64,000 nt of DNA from Ktedonosporobacter rubrisoli. Lineage in GTDB: Bacteria; Chloroflexota; Ktedonobacteria; Ktedonobacterales; Ktedonobacteraceae. Location: positions 6,572,001 through 6,636,000 of the forward strand of contig NZ_CP035758.1 in the NCBI RefSeq assembly GCF_004208415.1, written 5' to 3'. Under the pieces are notes generated by a model that saw only the letters and a list, made by a program, of their open reading frames with translations, was not told the origin of the DNA and ran no database searches. The position numbers and the translations under genes were made by a program. Of the stretch, positions 43,678 through 52,370 are shown piece after piece; position 1 is the first letter of the stretch; each line of letters begins with the position of its first letter.

Positions 43678-45426
43678 TTATCTCTCAACTGGCAATACAG
43701 CTTTCTCACCTTCACTTTGCACCTTCATTGCACTAGAGACAGTTAGCCCCAGGGCGCTTAGACTCCCCAGTCCGGCTACGCACATGAGCAGGGCCGCCCA
43801 GGGGTGCGAGAAAAAGAACATGGCTGTAACGCCGCGTGCATTCAGATGTAACAGGCCGTAAAAGACAAGCAAGCCAACCGCTTCGTTACTGCCAACCTGT
43901 CCCGGGGGAGTAGGCAATATATAAAACATGTTATAGACGGTATAGCCAAAGAGAGCCGTTCCAAAGGCAATTGGCACGCCAACGGTCCAGAAGGCTAACA
44001 TGGCGAAGAGCCCGTCAAAGACTACGGCGATCAGGGTCAAGATGACGGCCGGAATAAATATCCTGGGCTGGCTCGCACCCGCTAAGAGGGAATCGACGAA
44101 GCCAGTGGCAAAGCCCTCTATTTTACTGCCAAGACTCGCTGGCAACATATTGGTAATTTTTTGCAGCAAGCTTATGGCCATGTTACGCTTCCAGGCCGCC
44201 AGGGCCACAAAGAAGATCAGGCAGATCAGCAAGCCGCTCACGGCCCCCAGGACCAGCCAGAGCTTGATGTCCATCTGCACTCCTAACATGGGCACCAGGG
44301 CCATGATAAAGAGGGCAGGCATCAGGTCGAGAGCCTTATCCATGGCTACTGTGGGCAACGACTGGCTAATCGGGATGTTGGCAATGCGCTTGAGCATCAG
44401 GCTTTTGGCCACCTCACCCCCACGGACGGGCAGTAGGAAGTTAAGAAAGATGCCAACGAGAAAGAGCTGGATCGCCTTGAGCACACTGATTTCCCCGATA
44501 GGATTCAAGAATAGTTTCCAGCGCACTCCACGAATACTAAAAGCCGCCAAAAAGGCTACCCCGGAAAGCAGGGCAAAAGCAATGCCGCGCGGCGTGCTAA
44601 GGTTGCTTTTGATGATCGCGATAGTGGTAGGGATATCGACGACTTTCGAGACCAGGAAGAGCAGAGCTATACCTATAATGAAGCCAATAACTATCTTGAG
44701 CAGCGGCGAATTGAGAATATTTTTCCATCCACGCTGCGGCCTTGACTGCACAGCTACGGGGCGTATGACCGGCTTTGCTGGACTTGTGCGCCCAAATGGC
44801 TCCTTACCATAGATATTGACGACAGGAAAGGCCCCTGTCTGCTTGATACCTTCGGGCCACCACTCCTCCACATGCTCCTTTTGCCCGGCTTTGGGGAAGC
44901 GCACAGCCCGCATCATGCCACTCAAATGCATAAGATTGTGCTTGCTTAAGCGCCTGGGGTCTACGGCTTCCTGGTAGGCCTGCTCATCTAGCTCGTCAAT
45001 CTGATTGAGATCGCCAAGCAAACCAACCTCAAAACGATCTTCTGGCGCAAGGGTAGGGCCTACACCTGGCACATTGGGAGCCGGAAGAGGTGGAAGGGCT
45101 GGCGTTTGCGGAGGCATGGCGTCAAGAGAAGGCGGAGGCGTGACTGGCAACTCATTGTCAGCCACTTTTCGCGGCCTGGCCTGCTCTACGCGGAGTTGCT
45201 TCGACACACTTTTCAGGACGTCAGTAGGTTCATCATCGCCTGGCTCCTCTTTTCCTTCGCTCTTGCTTTTTGCGGCAAGGCTCACTGTAGGATGGTGACT
45301 CGTTCCATCCTGCTGGCTTACGGCTTCTACAGTATTGAGTGTTGCGGTAGGGCGCTTGAATGGATCTTCATCCAGACGCTTACCCGCTCTTTTTCCTTCA
45401 GGCACTGCTCTTTTTCCTCCTACCAC
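43678..45426 (-). CDS. UPF0104/LPG synthase-type membrane protein with long N-terminal tail
   Basis: The 582-residue protein has about 230 residues of hydrophilic, Pro/Glu-rich N-terminal chain and then about eight membrane segments. The membrane part has FLLPVRGGEVAKSLMLKR and YILPTPPGQVGSNEA, motifs of the lysylphosphatidylglycerol synthase/AglD membrane domain (UPF0104). Such domains are thought to flip or modify lipids. The cytoplasmic tail is not part of the family and holds a Pro-rich stretch (about 95-125) and an acidic one (GLLGDLNQIDELDEQAYQE). It is transcribed toward the atp operon, 117 nt ahead of atpI. Confidence 0.85.
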   Translation of the reverse strand: MVGGKRAVPEGKRAGKRLDEDPFKRPTATLNTVEAVSQQDGTSHHPTVSLAAKSKSEGKEEPGDDEPTDVLKSVSKQLRVEQARPRKVADNELPVTPPPSLDAMPPQTPALPPLPAPNVPGVGPTLAPEDRFEVGLLGDLNQIDELDEQAYQEAVDPRRLSKHNLMHLSGMMRAVRFPKAGQKEHVEEWWPEGIKQTGAFPVVNIYGKEPFGRTSPAKPVIRPVAVQSRPQRGWKNILNSPLLKIVIGFIIGIALLFLVSKVVDIPTTIAIIKSNLSTPRGIAFALLSGVAFLAAFSIRGVRWKLFLNPIGEISVLKAIQLFLVGIFLNFLLPVRGGEVAKSLMLKRIANIPISQSLPTVAMDKALDLMPALFIMALVPMLGVQMDIKLWLVLGAVSGLLICLIFFVALAAWKRNMAISLLQKITNMLPASLGSKIEGFATGFVDSLLAGASQPRIFIPAVILTLIAVVFDGLFAMLAFWTVGVPIAFGTALFGYTVYNMFYILPTPPGQVGSNEAVGLLVFYGLLHLNARGVTAMFFFSHPWAALLMCVAGLGSLSALGLTVSSAMKVQSEGEKAVLPVER

Positions 45427-45474
45427 GTCTTATAGCGCTTCTGTTTCCCTCATCGCTGCTCAGGACAACTACTG

Positions 45475-45647
45475 TTTGTCAGACGTCGTGTGACGAGTGC
45501 GCCGCCTGCGGGCGACGGAGGGAATGGGGCACAATTCGCTAGATCGCGACGTCGCCTCCAAGCCCCAGGTCAAGGGGGCGCCGCGAGCTCGCGGATTGGC
45601 AGCCCTTGACATTCCCGCTGGTTCACTCCTCACCTCAACCTTGACAG
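45475..45647. repeat. Dispersed non-coding repeat, copy B, flanked by a 10-bp direct repeat
   Basis: ACAACTACTG occurs at 45465-45474 and again at 45648-45657, bounding a 173-bp segment that starts TTTGTCAGACG and ends CCTTGACAG. This looks like a target-site duplication around a small mobile element. The inside has the family blocks GCCGCCTGCGG, GGGAATGGGGC, AATTCGCTAGATCG and GCCTCCAAG. No gene is seen in the gap 45427-45880. Confidence 0.7.
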
Positions 45648-45822
45648 ACAACTACTGGCGTCAACTGACCCGCTTGTGCGAGCGATCCGACCTCTGGCGT
45701 CTTCATGGCTGCTCTTCCCATCGGCAGGACCAGCGCTTTTCTACCCTGGCGCCACTCTAGCCAACGGTTTCAGCTCTGCCAGCAAGCGCCGCAAAAGCCC
45801 GCTCTGTCTCCCAGACAGCAGA

Positions 45823-45843
45823 ATAGCCCTGAAACAGGGCTAT
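45823..45843 (-). terminator. Hairpin downstream of the SDR gene
   Basis: ATAGCCCTG (45823-45831) and CAGGGCTAT (45835-45843) form a 9-bp stem with a 3-nt loop, 38 nt after the SDR stop codon on the minus strand. No T-tract follows. Confidence 0.5.
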
Positions 45844-45880
45844 ATGAGAAAGCTCGGCGTACTGCCCTACGGTTGAGACC

Positions 45881-46867
45881 TTATAGATAGCCATGTTTTT
45901 GATACCATAGAGCGGTCAGGCTCATGCCTTCTTCCAATCCGACCGCAGGCTTATAGCCCAGCTCTTGCCTGGCTCGCTCGATTGAATAAATGCGGCTCAT
46001 GGTCAAGAACTTGACGCGACTGCGGGTGAGAGGAGCCCGTTCTCCCTGAAAACCTGGCAGGACTGCAAACAGATCTGAAGCTGTATTCGCCAGCCAGAGC
46101 GGAATGCTGCCCTTTTTCAGATCCTGACCCAACGCGTGGGCAATTGCCTCGGCCAGTTCACGGAACGAGACAGGATGCGCTCCCGCGATATTATAGCTTC
46201 GTCCAATGGCTTCGGACCTCTGGGCACAGAGCAGAAAGGCCGCGGTCATATCGCTGATATACACGGGATGGATAAGGGCCTTCCCCCCGGCGATAAGCAC
46301 CGGGAACTTCCCATTTTTGATGGTAGTAAAGAAGCCTAGCAAATGCAGATCGCCAGGCCCATAGACCATACCGGGGCGCACCACACTGACCGGCAAACCC
46401 TGCTCTTGATGGGCACGCATGGCCAGGATCTCGCTCTCAAGCTTGGTCACCTCATAAGGATTGGTTGGTCCGTAGGGCGCATCTTCAGCCGCCGGCTTTT
46501 TGCCGGTTATACCATGTACGCCTGTGGTGCTGCAATGCACAAAGCGCTGCAGTTGCTTCTGCCCCTTGCAAGCTTCCAGGAGAATGCGCGTCCCCTCGAC
46601 GTGTGTGCGATAAAACAGCTCGCCGGGCACGCTGGGATGATAGAGATGCCCAACCATATGATAAATGGTCTCGACGCCCTCAACCGCCTCGCGTACGCGC
46701 TGTGCGTCAGTAATATCACCTGCTACAAGCGTTACGGCATCTCCAAACAGCGTGCGCGCCTTCTGCTGATCGCGCACCAGCACACGCACAGTTTGTTGTT
46801 GCTTGATGAGCTCGCGCGTCAAAGCTGAGCCTAAAAAGCCTGTAGCACCTGTTACCAAGATCGTCAT
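45881..46867 (-). CDS. NAD(P)-dependent sugar epimerase/dehydratase family protein (extended SDR)
   Basis: The 328-residue protein has the Rossmann motif TGATGFLGS (residues 6-14), the acidic DITD stretch, the catalytic YEVTK (Tyr138, Lys142) and Ser/Thr at STTGVHG, and RPGMVYGPGD. It binds NAD(P) and acts on a sugar nucleotide, sterol-like or flavonoid-like alcohol; the substrate is unknown. The start codon overlaps the stop of the DUF362 gene by ATGA (46864-46867), so both are probably translated together and may act in one redox step. Confidence 0.9.
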   Translation of the reverse strand: MTILVTGATGFLGSALTRELIKQQQTVRVLVRDQQKARTLFGDAVTLVAGDITDAQRVREAVEGVETIYHMVGHLYHPSVPGELFYRTHVEGTRILLEACKGQKQLQRFVHCSTTGVHGITGKKPAAEDAPYGPTNPYEVTKLESEILAMRAHQEQGLPVSVVRPGMVYGPGDLHLLGFFTTIKNGKFPVLIAGGKALIHPVYISDMTAAFLLCAQRSEAIGRSYNIAGAHPVSFRELAEAIAHALGQDLKKGSIPLWLANTASDLFAVLPGFQGERAPLTRSRVKFLTMSRIYSIERARQELGYKPAVGLEEGMSLTALWYQKHGYL

Positions 46868-48033
46868 TGGCGAGCTCCCGAATATCCCTTAACGCTAATC
46901 GCATTTTCCGGGCAGGCTTCATAGCACAGCAAGCAACGCTGGCACGTCTTAGGGTTGACTTTGAGCGTTGTTAAATCAATGACGTTGGGCAGCGGGCAGG
47001 CATCAACGCAGACCCCGCAGTGCGTGCACTTCTCCTCGTTAATCTTGGGACGCGTGCCCACCAAGCCCGTGCTGTACAGGCTGGTGCAAAAGTGCTTTCC
47101 GCGCTCAGCAATCCAGCTATAGGGATAGTCAAGCGGATACATCAGCCAGAAAATGAAGCGATAGAGCGCCTTCTGCTCTGGCAAGCGGAACCTTTTAATC
47201 AGGCCAACATCTTCGCCAGCGAGTTGCCACCAGGGCCGCCCCATCTGCTGTAAGGCCAGGCGCAAGTGAGGAATATCGCGTGGATTCACGCCCACCAGCT
47301 CGCAGCAGGCCAGATCGACCGAGAGGCTATCGCGTCCGGCCACCAGGACTTGCAGATCGGCTTTATCGCCATAGAGCGGGCCCTCGCCATCCTGGCCTAC
47401 GCTGCCATCCACGATATTCAGGTCTGGCTTAATGCCAAGGTTCATATCGACGATGCTCTGGCCAATGCCAAAGGTGTGCATATTGCGCCGGTCGGGGCGC
47501 GGCAAAATGCCCATGACATTCTTCATGCTCAAGGTTATGCCCGAAACCACGTGCGTCTTCAGCACCGGAAGATTGATCAGGCGCGCCTCTTTCATAATCT
47601 GGGGGATATGGAAAGTGCGCAGCTTCCTAGCGCCCTCTGGCCTGAGCTCCATCCAATCAGCCTCGCCACCCTCGGGATCTACACGTAAGATGCGAATATT
47701 ATTTTCTTGACAAAATTTTTCTATGCCTAAGATTGTATAGGTGGCCTCGCGATCAAACTCGGTACCCGGCGTCTCGCAGAGCACCGGCTCAGCCCCGCAG
47801 GCTCGCACCTCCTCCGCCACAGCCTTCATCAGCTCAAAGCTGGTAGTAGAGCCAGTGGAGGCGTCGCGCCCAGCCACTAAATTAGGTTTCAGAATAGCGA
47901 TTTTGGCACCCCTGATAACCGATTCCATGCCCCCAGCCTGGGCAATCACCCGGTGGGCAGCTTCCTCAATACCATCAAAAGTGCGCGTAATCGCTACTGT
48001 ATTGGTATCAGTAATTGTTCGAGTTGCTAGCAT
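46864..48033 (-). CDS. DUF362 protein with two 4Fe-4S clusters
   Basis: The 389-residue protein has an N-terminal DUF362 domain (AKIAILKPNLVAGRDAS, then VLKTHVVSGITLSMKNVMG) and a C-terminal ferredoxin domain with CTHCGVCVDACPLP and CQRCLLCYEACPENA, giving two 4Fe-4S clusters. DUF362 proteins are of poorly known function and often stand near redox genes. The start at 48033 follows AAGGAAC. It is coupled by overlap to the SDR gene and may provide it with electrons (inferred). Confidence 0.9.
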   Translation of the reverse strand: MLATRTITDTNTVAITRTFDGIEEAAHRVIAQAGGMESVIRGAKIAILKPNLVAGRDASTGSTTSFELMKAVAEEVRACGAEPVLCETPGTEFDREATYTILGIEKFCQENNIRILRVDPEGGEADWMELRPEGARKLRTFHIPQIMKEARLINLPVLKTHVVSGITLSMKNVMGILPRPDRRNMHTFGIGQSIVDMNLGIKPDLNIVDGSVGQDGEGPLYGDKADLQVLVAGRDSLSVDLACCELVGVNPRDIPHLRLALQQMGRPWWQLAGEDVGLIKRFRLPEQKALYRFIFWLMYPLDYPYSWIAERGKHFCTSLYSTGLVGTRPKINEEKCTHCGVCVDACPLPNVIDLTTLKVNPKTCQRCLLCYEACPENAISVKGYSGARQ

Positions 48034-48129
48034 AAAGTAGTGTTCCTTAAAAAATCCGTCTCACCTTGACCTACAAAAGAAAAGAGCAAACTTGAATGAG
48101 ATTGTCCTGGCACTCTTTCCTTATCAATA

Positions 48130-51063
48130 CTACTGCATATGCAATCGCCTAGCCACCAGCATAGTACTCCTCTGAGCAAGCTGAGGAGGATCAGTTCCCG
48201 GAGATGGCGCGCTTGCCATATGCTTCGGCTTGTGCCGCACCTGGTAAATCTTGATCACCAGGGTTGTGCCCTCATCGGGGGCCGAGAACTGCTTTACCAC
48301 CACCGAATTGGCAAAAGCCTGCTTCAGCAAATTCAGGTGATCATCTCCCGAGCTCGGGCTATTCAAGAAATCTTGCATACCGGAATCGGAGATAAAGTAA
48401 TCGATCCGATCCGCATCGTTGTGCAAGATCTTGTCATAGATCTCTGGATCGCCCGCCACATTAAAGTACACATGCGCATAAGGGTACGGCGCCCCATTGC
48501 CAACGCCAGCCCCACCCGGCACGCGCAAATCCATATACAGGTAGGGCGGAATCACCACAAAGTCATTCCTGGGAATGTGATCGCGTATCCAGACCATGGC
48601 CTCAGTCTGTGCCGAGGTTGTGTGCATCGTAAAGATGTTAGCTGATTGCATCACATCATACGGAATTATTACCGCAATTACGCCCAGGGTCAGCAGCGCC
48701 CGCACAATATCCATGCGTGGCAGCCTGAGCTTTAGCAGCAAGCTCAGGAGCGTATGGATGGCCAGGACCATATTGATGGCACTGATGGGAATAAGCGGTA
48801 TAAGATAAAAGGTGAACACGACGCCGCTACCAGACACCAGGCCGCGCAAGAGCAGCACCCAGAAACAGATGGCCAGTCCGGCAAATACCCATAGCTTGCG
48901 ATGCCACCAGCCCGCCAGAGCATTGAAGGCAATCGCCACCACGCTGCCCCACATAAGAAGGTTGTCGGTATCAACCCAGTTTTTCCAGCTCGAATAGATG
49001 TTGCCCGAGCTCGATCCACCACGCTGGGCCTGGCCGGCAAAGGTACCTATCAGACTCAAATGCTGGTGATTATCGCCAAGGATATGCCAGCTATCCGGGA
49101 AGAGCTCGCCCTTGAGAACCGCCATCAAGACAAAGCTAGAGCCCAGAGCACAGATGGTATAGGCAAAGGCGACAAGCGCGAACTTGCGCTGAAAGCGAGT
49201 CGTCTGCAGCCACACGGCATAGATCATGCCTGGCAAAAACATGACAAAGACTTCTTTGGAGAGCAAGGCCAGGCCAAATGAAATGCCTCCTAGCGTAATG
49301 TAGGATAGGCGGCTTTCGCTGACAAAGATCAGGTAGAGCGAGAGCAGCATCCAGAAAGTGCCGATGTTGTCAAGCAAGACCAGGCGCTGATAGTCGACGC
49401 TCAGCGGTGAGAGCGCAAAAAGGATCATCGCCAGCAGGGCGGCCGCACGACTACCTCCCAGGCGGCGCACCAGCAAATAGATAAGCAAAGTGCTGCCAAC
49501 CGCATAGACAAGCATAAGTACGCGCCCGGTATTGAGGGCATTGCCAAAGGTAAAAAAGCCACCGACAAGCTGGACCAGTCCCGCGAGCTGCATCCAGGCC
49601 AGGGGAGGATGTCCATAGCCATAGGGATAGTTGGCGATCTGCCCGTTGAGAATAGCCCAGGCGCTTGCCATATAGGTGCCCTCGTCAATTTCATAACGGG
49701 GAGCGTTAAACATGTTCAAGCCATGAGCCAGCAACGAGGCGAGCAAGCCAAGGATAACGACAAGAGTCTCTAGCCAGGCTGGAACAGGAATCTTACTTTT
49801 CCACGCAGTCCTGTTCAGCTCCACGTGAGGCATCATTCTGGTCTCGCTCTGCGCCAGGCGCTCTTGCTGTCCCGGCACAACGCGGTGCATGGCCGTCGTA
49901 TTGCCGGTGGGCTTACTGATTGGGTTGCGCCTCAGCCCGGGACGATAGACGGTGCGCACAAAAAAGTTCGGGCTACGATAGAGAATCATATTCCCGTTTT
50001 CATCTATCTCCGGCTCAAATAAGCCATGTTTGCGACCAGGCTGTGGCCGAATGCCTCTCGGCTGCTGTATAGCTTCTGCTTGATTGCCATGCTGAACAGG
50101 CCACGGGCGAACCGTTTCCTGCTGGGTAAGCATATGCTGAGCGCCCATCGCCGGAGGCTGTGGCGTGTGCGGAATGGCTGGCGGCCGCATATGAGGCTCA
50201 TTGGAGACCGCAGGCGAGGCCATGATCTGGGTCTGCTGATCTGCCGGGGCCTTAGCTCCGGGCATAGGCGGCTGAGCTTGCGGCAAGTTTCGCCCACTCA
50301 GAGGATCATCATTCTGGCCAGGACGATGAGGAACAGGGAAGCCTCGTTTGTGTAACAAAGCTTCGTCAGCTTGTACCTGTCCCGGCAGAGAGCGTTGCTG
50401 ATCCGCGTGCGAATCGCCAGTAGCCGGCTGCGCTGGCCATGACGGTATTTGCGAACGCTGCTGCATATCGGGCTGCTGCTCAATACCTGGCCAGGACGCT
50501 GGATTCTTCGCCTGTTGCATCCCCTGTTGTTGTTCGATACCCGACCAGGATATGGGATTCCTCGTCTGTTGTTGTTCGATACCCGGCCACGACGCTGGAT
50601 TCCTCGTCTGTTGTTGTTCGATACCTGGCCACGACGCTGGATTCCTTGTCTGCTGTTGCTGTTCGATACCTGGCCACGATGCTGGATTCCTTGTCTGTTG
50701 TTGTTCGATACCTGGCCAGGATGCTGGGTTTCTCGTCTGTTGTTGTTCGATACCTGGCCAGGATATGGGATTCCTCCCCTGCTGCACCCCCTGTTGCTGT
50801 TCGATACCTGGCCACGATGCTGGGTTCCTCGTCCCCTGGCGGCCAGGTGGAGCAGCACCTGGCGGGTAGCCTGCTGGCCCTTGCTCAGCAGGAACAGGCG
50901 GCTGCGGAAGGCCTCGGCCTGGCGGTCCCTGAGTCGTTGAGGGTGGCGTGGCCATTCTCTCGACCCGGCCTTTTTTGAGCCCTGGGGGCACCTGGCCCCG
51001 GAGCTGCCTGGCCGACTCTTGCTCCTGTCTTTCTTCTCCTGAAGGTGGATTTTGCGCTGTCAT
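48130..51063 (-). CDS. GT39-type membrane glycosyltransferase with disordered repeat N-terminus
   Basis: The 977-residue protein has a Pro/Gln-rich N-terminal chain of about 430 residues, including eight copies of a unit like NPASWPGIEQQQ, then about 11 membrane segments. The first extracytoplasmic loop has YEIDEGTYMASAWAILNGQI, the acidic catalytic loop of the GT39/ArnT (dolichyl-phosphate mannosyltransferase-like) family. These enzymes transfer a sugar from a lipid carrier outside the membrane. The long tail is not part of the family. The gene follows the GT2 gene by 11 nt in one operon. Confidence 0.87.
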   Translation of the reverse strand: MTAQNPPSGEERQEQESARQLRGQVPPGLKKGRVERMATPPSTTQGPPGRGLPQPPVPAEQGPAGYPPGAAPPGRQGTRNPASWPGIEQQQGVQQGRNPISWPGIEQQQTRNPASWPGIEQQQTRNPASWPGIEQQQQTRNPASWPGIEQQQTRNPASWPGIEQQQTRNPISWSGIEQQQGMQQAKNPASWPGIEQQPDMQQRSQIPSWPAQPATGDSHADQQRSLPGQVQADEALLHKRGFPVPHRPGQNDDPLSGRNLPQAQPPMPGAKAPADQQTQIMASPAVSNEPHMRPPAIPHTPQPPAMGAQHMLTQQETVRPWPVQHGNQAEAIQQPRGIRPQPGRKHGLFEPEIDENGNMILYRSPNFFVRTVYRPGLRRNPISKPTGNTTAMHRVVPGQQERLAQSETRMMPHVELNRTAWKSKIPVPAWLETLVVILGLLASLLAHGLNMFNAPRYEIDEGTYMASAWAILNGQIANYPYGYGHPPLAWMQLAGLVQLVGGFFTFGNALNTGRVLMLVYAVGSTLLIYLLVRRLGGSRAAALLAMILFALSPLSVDYQRLVLLDNIGTFWMLLSLYLIFVSESRLSYITLGGISFGLALLSKEVFVMFLPGMIYAVWLQTTRFQRKFALVAFAYTICALGSSFVLMAVLKGELFPDSWHILGDNHQHLSLIGTFAGQAQRGGSSSGNIYSSWKNWVDTDNLLMWGSVVAIAFNALAGWWHRKLWVFAGLAICFWVLLLRGLVSGSGVVFTFYLIPLIPISAINMVLAIHTLLSLLLKLRLPRMDIVRALLTLGVIAVIIPYDVMQSANIFTMHTTSAQTEAMVWIRDHIPRNDFVVIPPYLYMDLRVPGGAGVGNGAPYPYAHVYFNVAGDPEIYDKILHNDADRIDYFISDSGMQDFLNSPSSGDDHLNLLKQAFANSVVVKQFSAPDEGTTLVIKIYQVRHKPKHMASAPSPGTDPPQLAQRSTMLVARRLHMQ
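50462..50831 (-). repeat. Minisatellite coding NPxSWxGIEQQQ repeats
   Basis: Eight units of 42-54 bp, each coding R/K-NP-A/I-SW-P/S-GIEQQ, run in tandem with high DNA identity (TTGTTCGATACC(T/C)GGCCA is common to most on the plus strand). The spacing suggests slippage or recombination and strain-to-strain length change. The segments keep the protein frame. Confidence 0.9.
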
Positions 51064-51074
51064 ACTTCCTATCT

Positions 51075-52352
51075 CTATCTATACGCAGCCTGGCCGCGAT
51101 GTTGTCCAATATGCGCTGTCTTCTCCCAGTTTGTCGCGCCCTGAATGTAGCGCCAGACAGCCCGGATAGCGCCAATGCCCAGTAACCATTGATAAGGGAA
51201 AAAGAACAGGATCATGATAAACACCTCACGCCATCTCCATGGGCGCCCATGCGCTTTCAGGAACTCGTACAATCCGGCCAGCTCAACAAAGATAGACAGG
51301 ACCAGACAGTAGAGCGGCAAAAAGGTGAGCATCGCCACCCAAAGCGGGAACTTCACAAGGAAGAACATTAAGACTGATATCGGCACCATGATGGCGAAGA
51401 AGGCCTGCATCTCTGGCAGGATCAACACATAGAGCGCCAACATACGCTGAGAAAACTTCTCCAATCTGCGCCAGTTTCCCTTAAATAGCACCTGGATAAA
51501 TCCCTGATTCCAGCGCGTGCGCTGCTTAATAAACTGCTCAATCGTACCTGGCGTCTCCTCGCGCGTCACAAATTCATCATCGTACATAATGCGAATGCGC
51601 GCATGCGAGAGGCAAAGGCGAATACCCAGGTCCGCATCCTCGGTCAGGCAGGTCTCGTCCCAGCCGCCGAGCTGCTCCATAAGCTCGCGCCTTACAAAAA
51701 CTGTGTTGCCACCAAGCGGAGTCATACCGATTCGAGAGAAGAAATGCAGGGCCGACTTAAACCAGAAAAAGTACTCTAGCACGTTAAGGAAACAGAACCA
51801 TTTTGTGTTATGGTTCATAAGCTGAACGCCGCTCTGCACCACATCGACATCTTCATTGATCATCGTGGTATTGATAATGTTCAGGATATCGGGATGAGGC
51901 TCATCCTCGGCATCAAAGATAGTCACAATATCACCACGCGCTACAGTCAGAGCATGATTCATCGCGCGTGGCTTGCTGGTTGGCTTATTATTATAGACGA
52001 GAAGCTGCACATTTGGATCGCCCAGCTGCTCAATCTTATGCTGAGCTTCGGCGATCGTCCCCACATCATCGTCGCTGCAGATAGCAATAATCTGCATTAA
52101 CTCTTTAGGATAATGTAGATCATAGACTTTTTGGATTGTCTCCTGATAAACTTCCTCCTCGTGACGAGCAGGCAAGAGAATAGTAAAAGAGAGACTGGGA
52201 TCTTTATAGATCGTCGGTGCGTGATTGAGCCACGCGTTCTCCGGCTTTTCCCAGATGAAGAGATACAAACGTATATTAAAGATGGCTTGCACCGTCATTA
52301 GTAGAGTTATTAACAGATAGAGCATTTCAAGTAACGAGATTACAACATCCAC
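51075..52352 (-). CDS. GT2 family membrane glycosyltransferase (processive type)
   Basis: The 425-residue protein has an N-terminal membrane helix, a GT-A domain with FDAED (DXD site), TEDADLG and QRTRWNQG, and three or four C-terminal membrane segments. D, DXD, TED and QXXRW are the motifs of cellulose/hyaluronan/chitin synthase-type polymerising enzymes, which extrude the product through their own membrane channel. It lies 18 nt after a GH-A hydrolase gene and 11 nt before the GT39 gene, so it probably builds an exopolysaccharide. Product unknown. Confidence 0.92.
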   Translation of the reverse strand: MDVVISLLEMLYLLITLLMTVQAIFNIRLYLFIWEKPENAWLNHAPTIYKDPSLSFTILLPARHEEEVYQETIQKVYDLHYPKELMQIIAICSDDDVGTIAEAQHKIEQLGDPNVQLLVYNNKPTSKPRAMNHALTVARGDIVTIFDAEDEPHPDILNIINTTMINEDVDVVQSGVQLMNHNTKWFCFLNVLEYFFWFKSALHFFSRIGMTPLGGNTVFVRRELMEQLGGWDETCLTEDADLGIRLCLSHARIRIMYDDEFVTREETPGTIEQFIKQRTRWNQGFIQVLFKGNWRRLEKFSQRMLALYVLILPEMQAFFAIMVPISVLMFFLVKFPLWVAMLTFLPLYCLVLSIFVELAGLYEFLKAHGRPWRWREVFIMILFFFPYQWLLGIGAIRAVWRYIQGATNWEKTAHIGQHRGQAAYR

Positions 52353-52370
52353 AATGGTCTTCCTCCCTCT

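Noticed and set aside
50439..50978. Long plus-strand frames opposite the GT39 tail
   Set aside because: They are mirror images of the coding minisatellite on the other strand.
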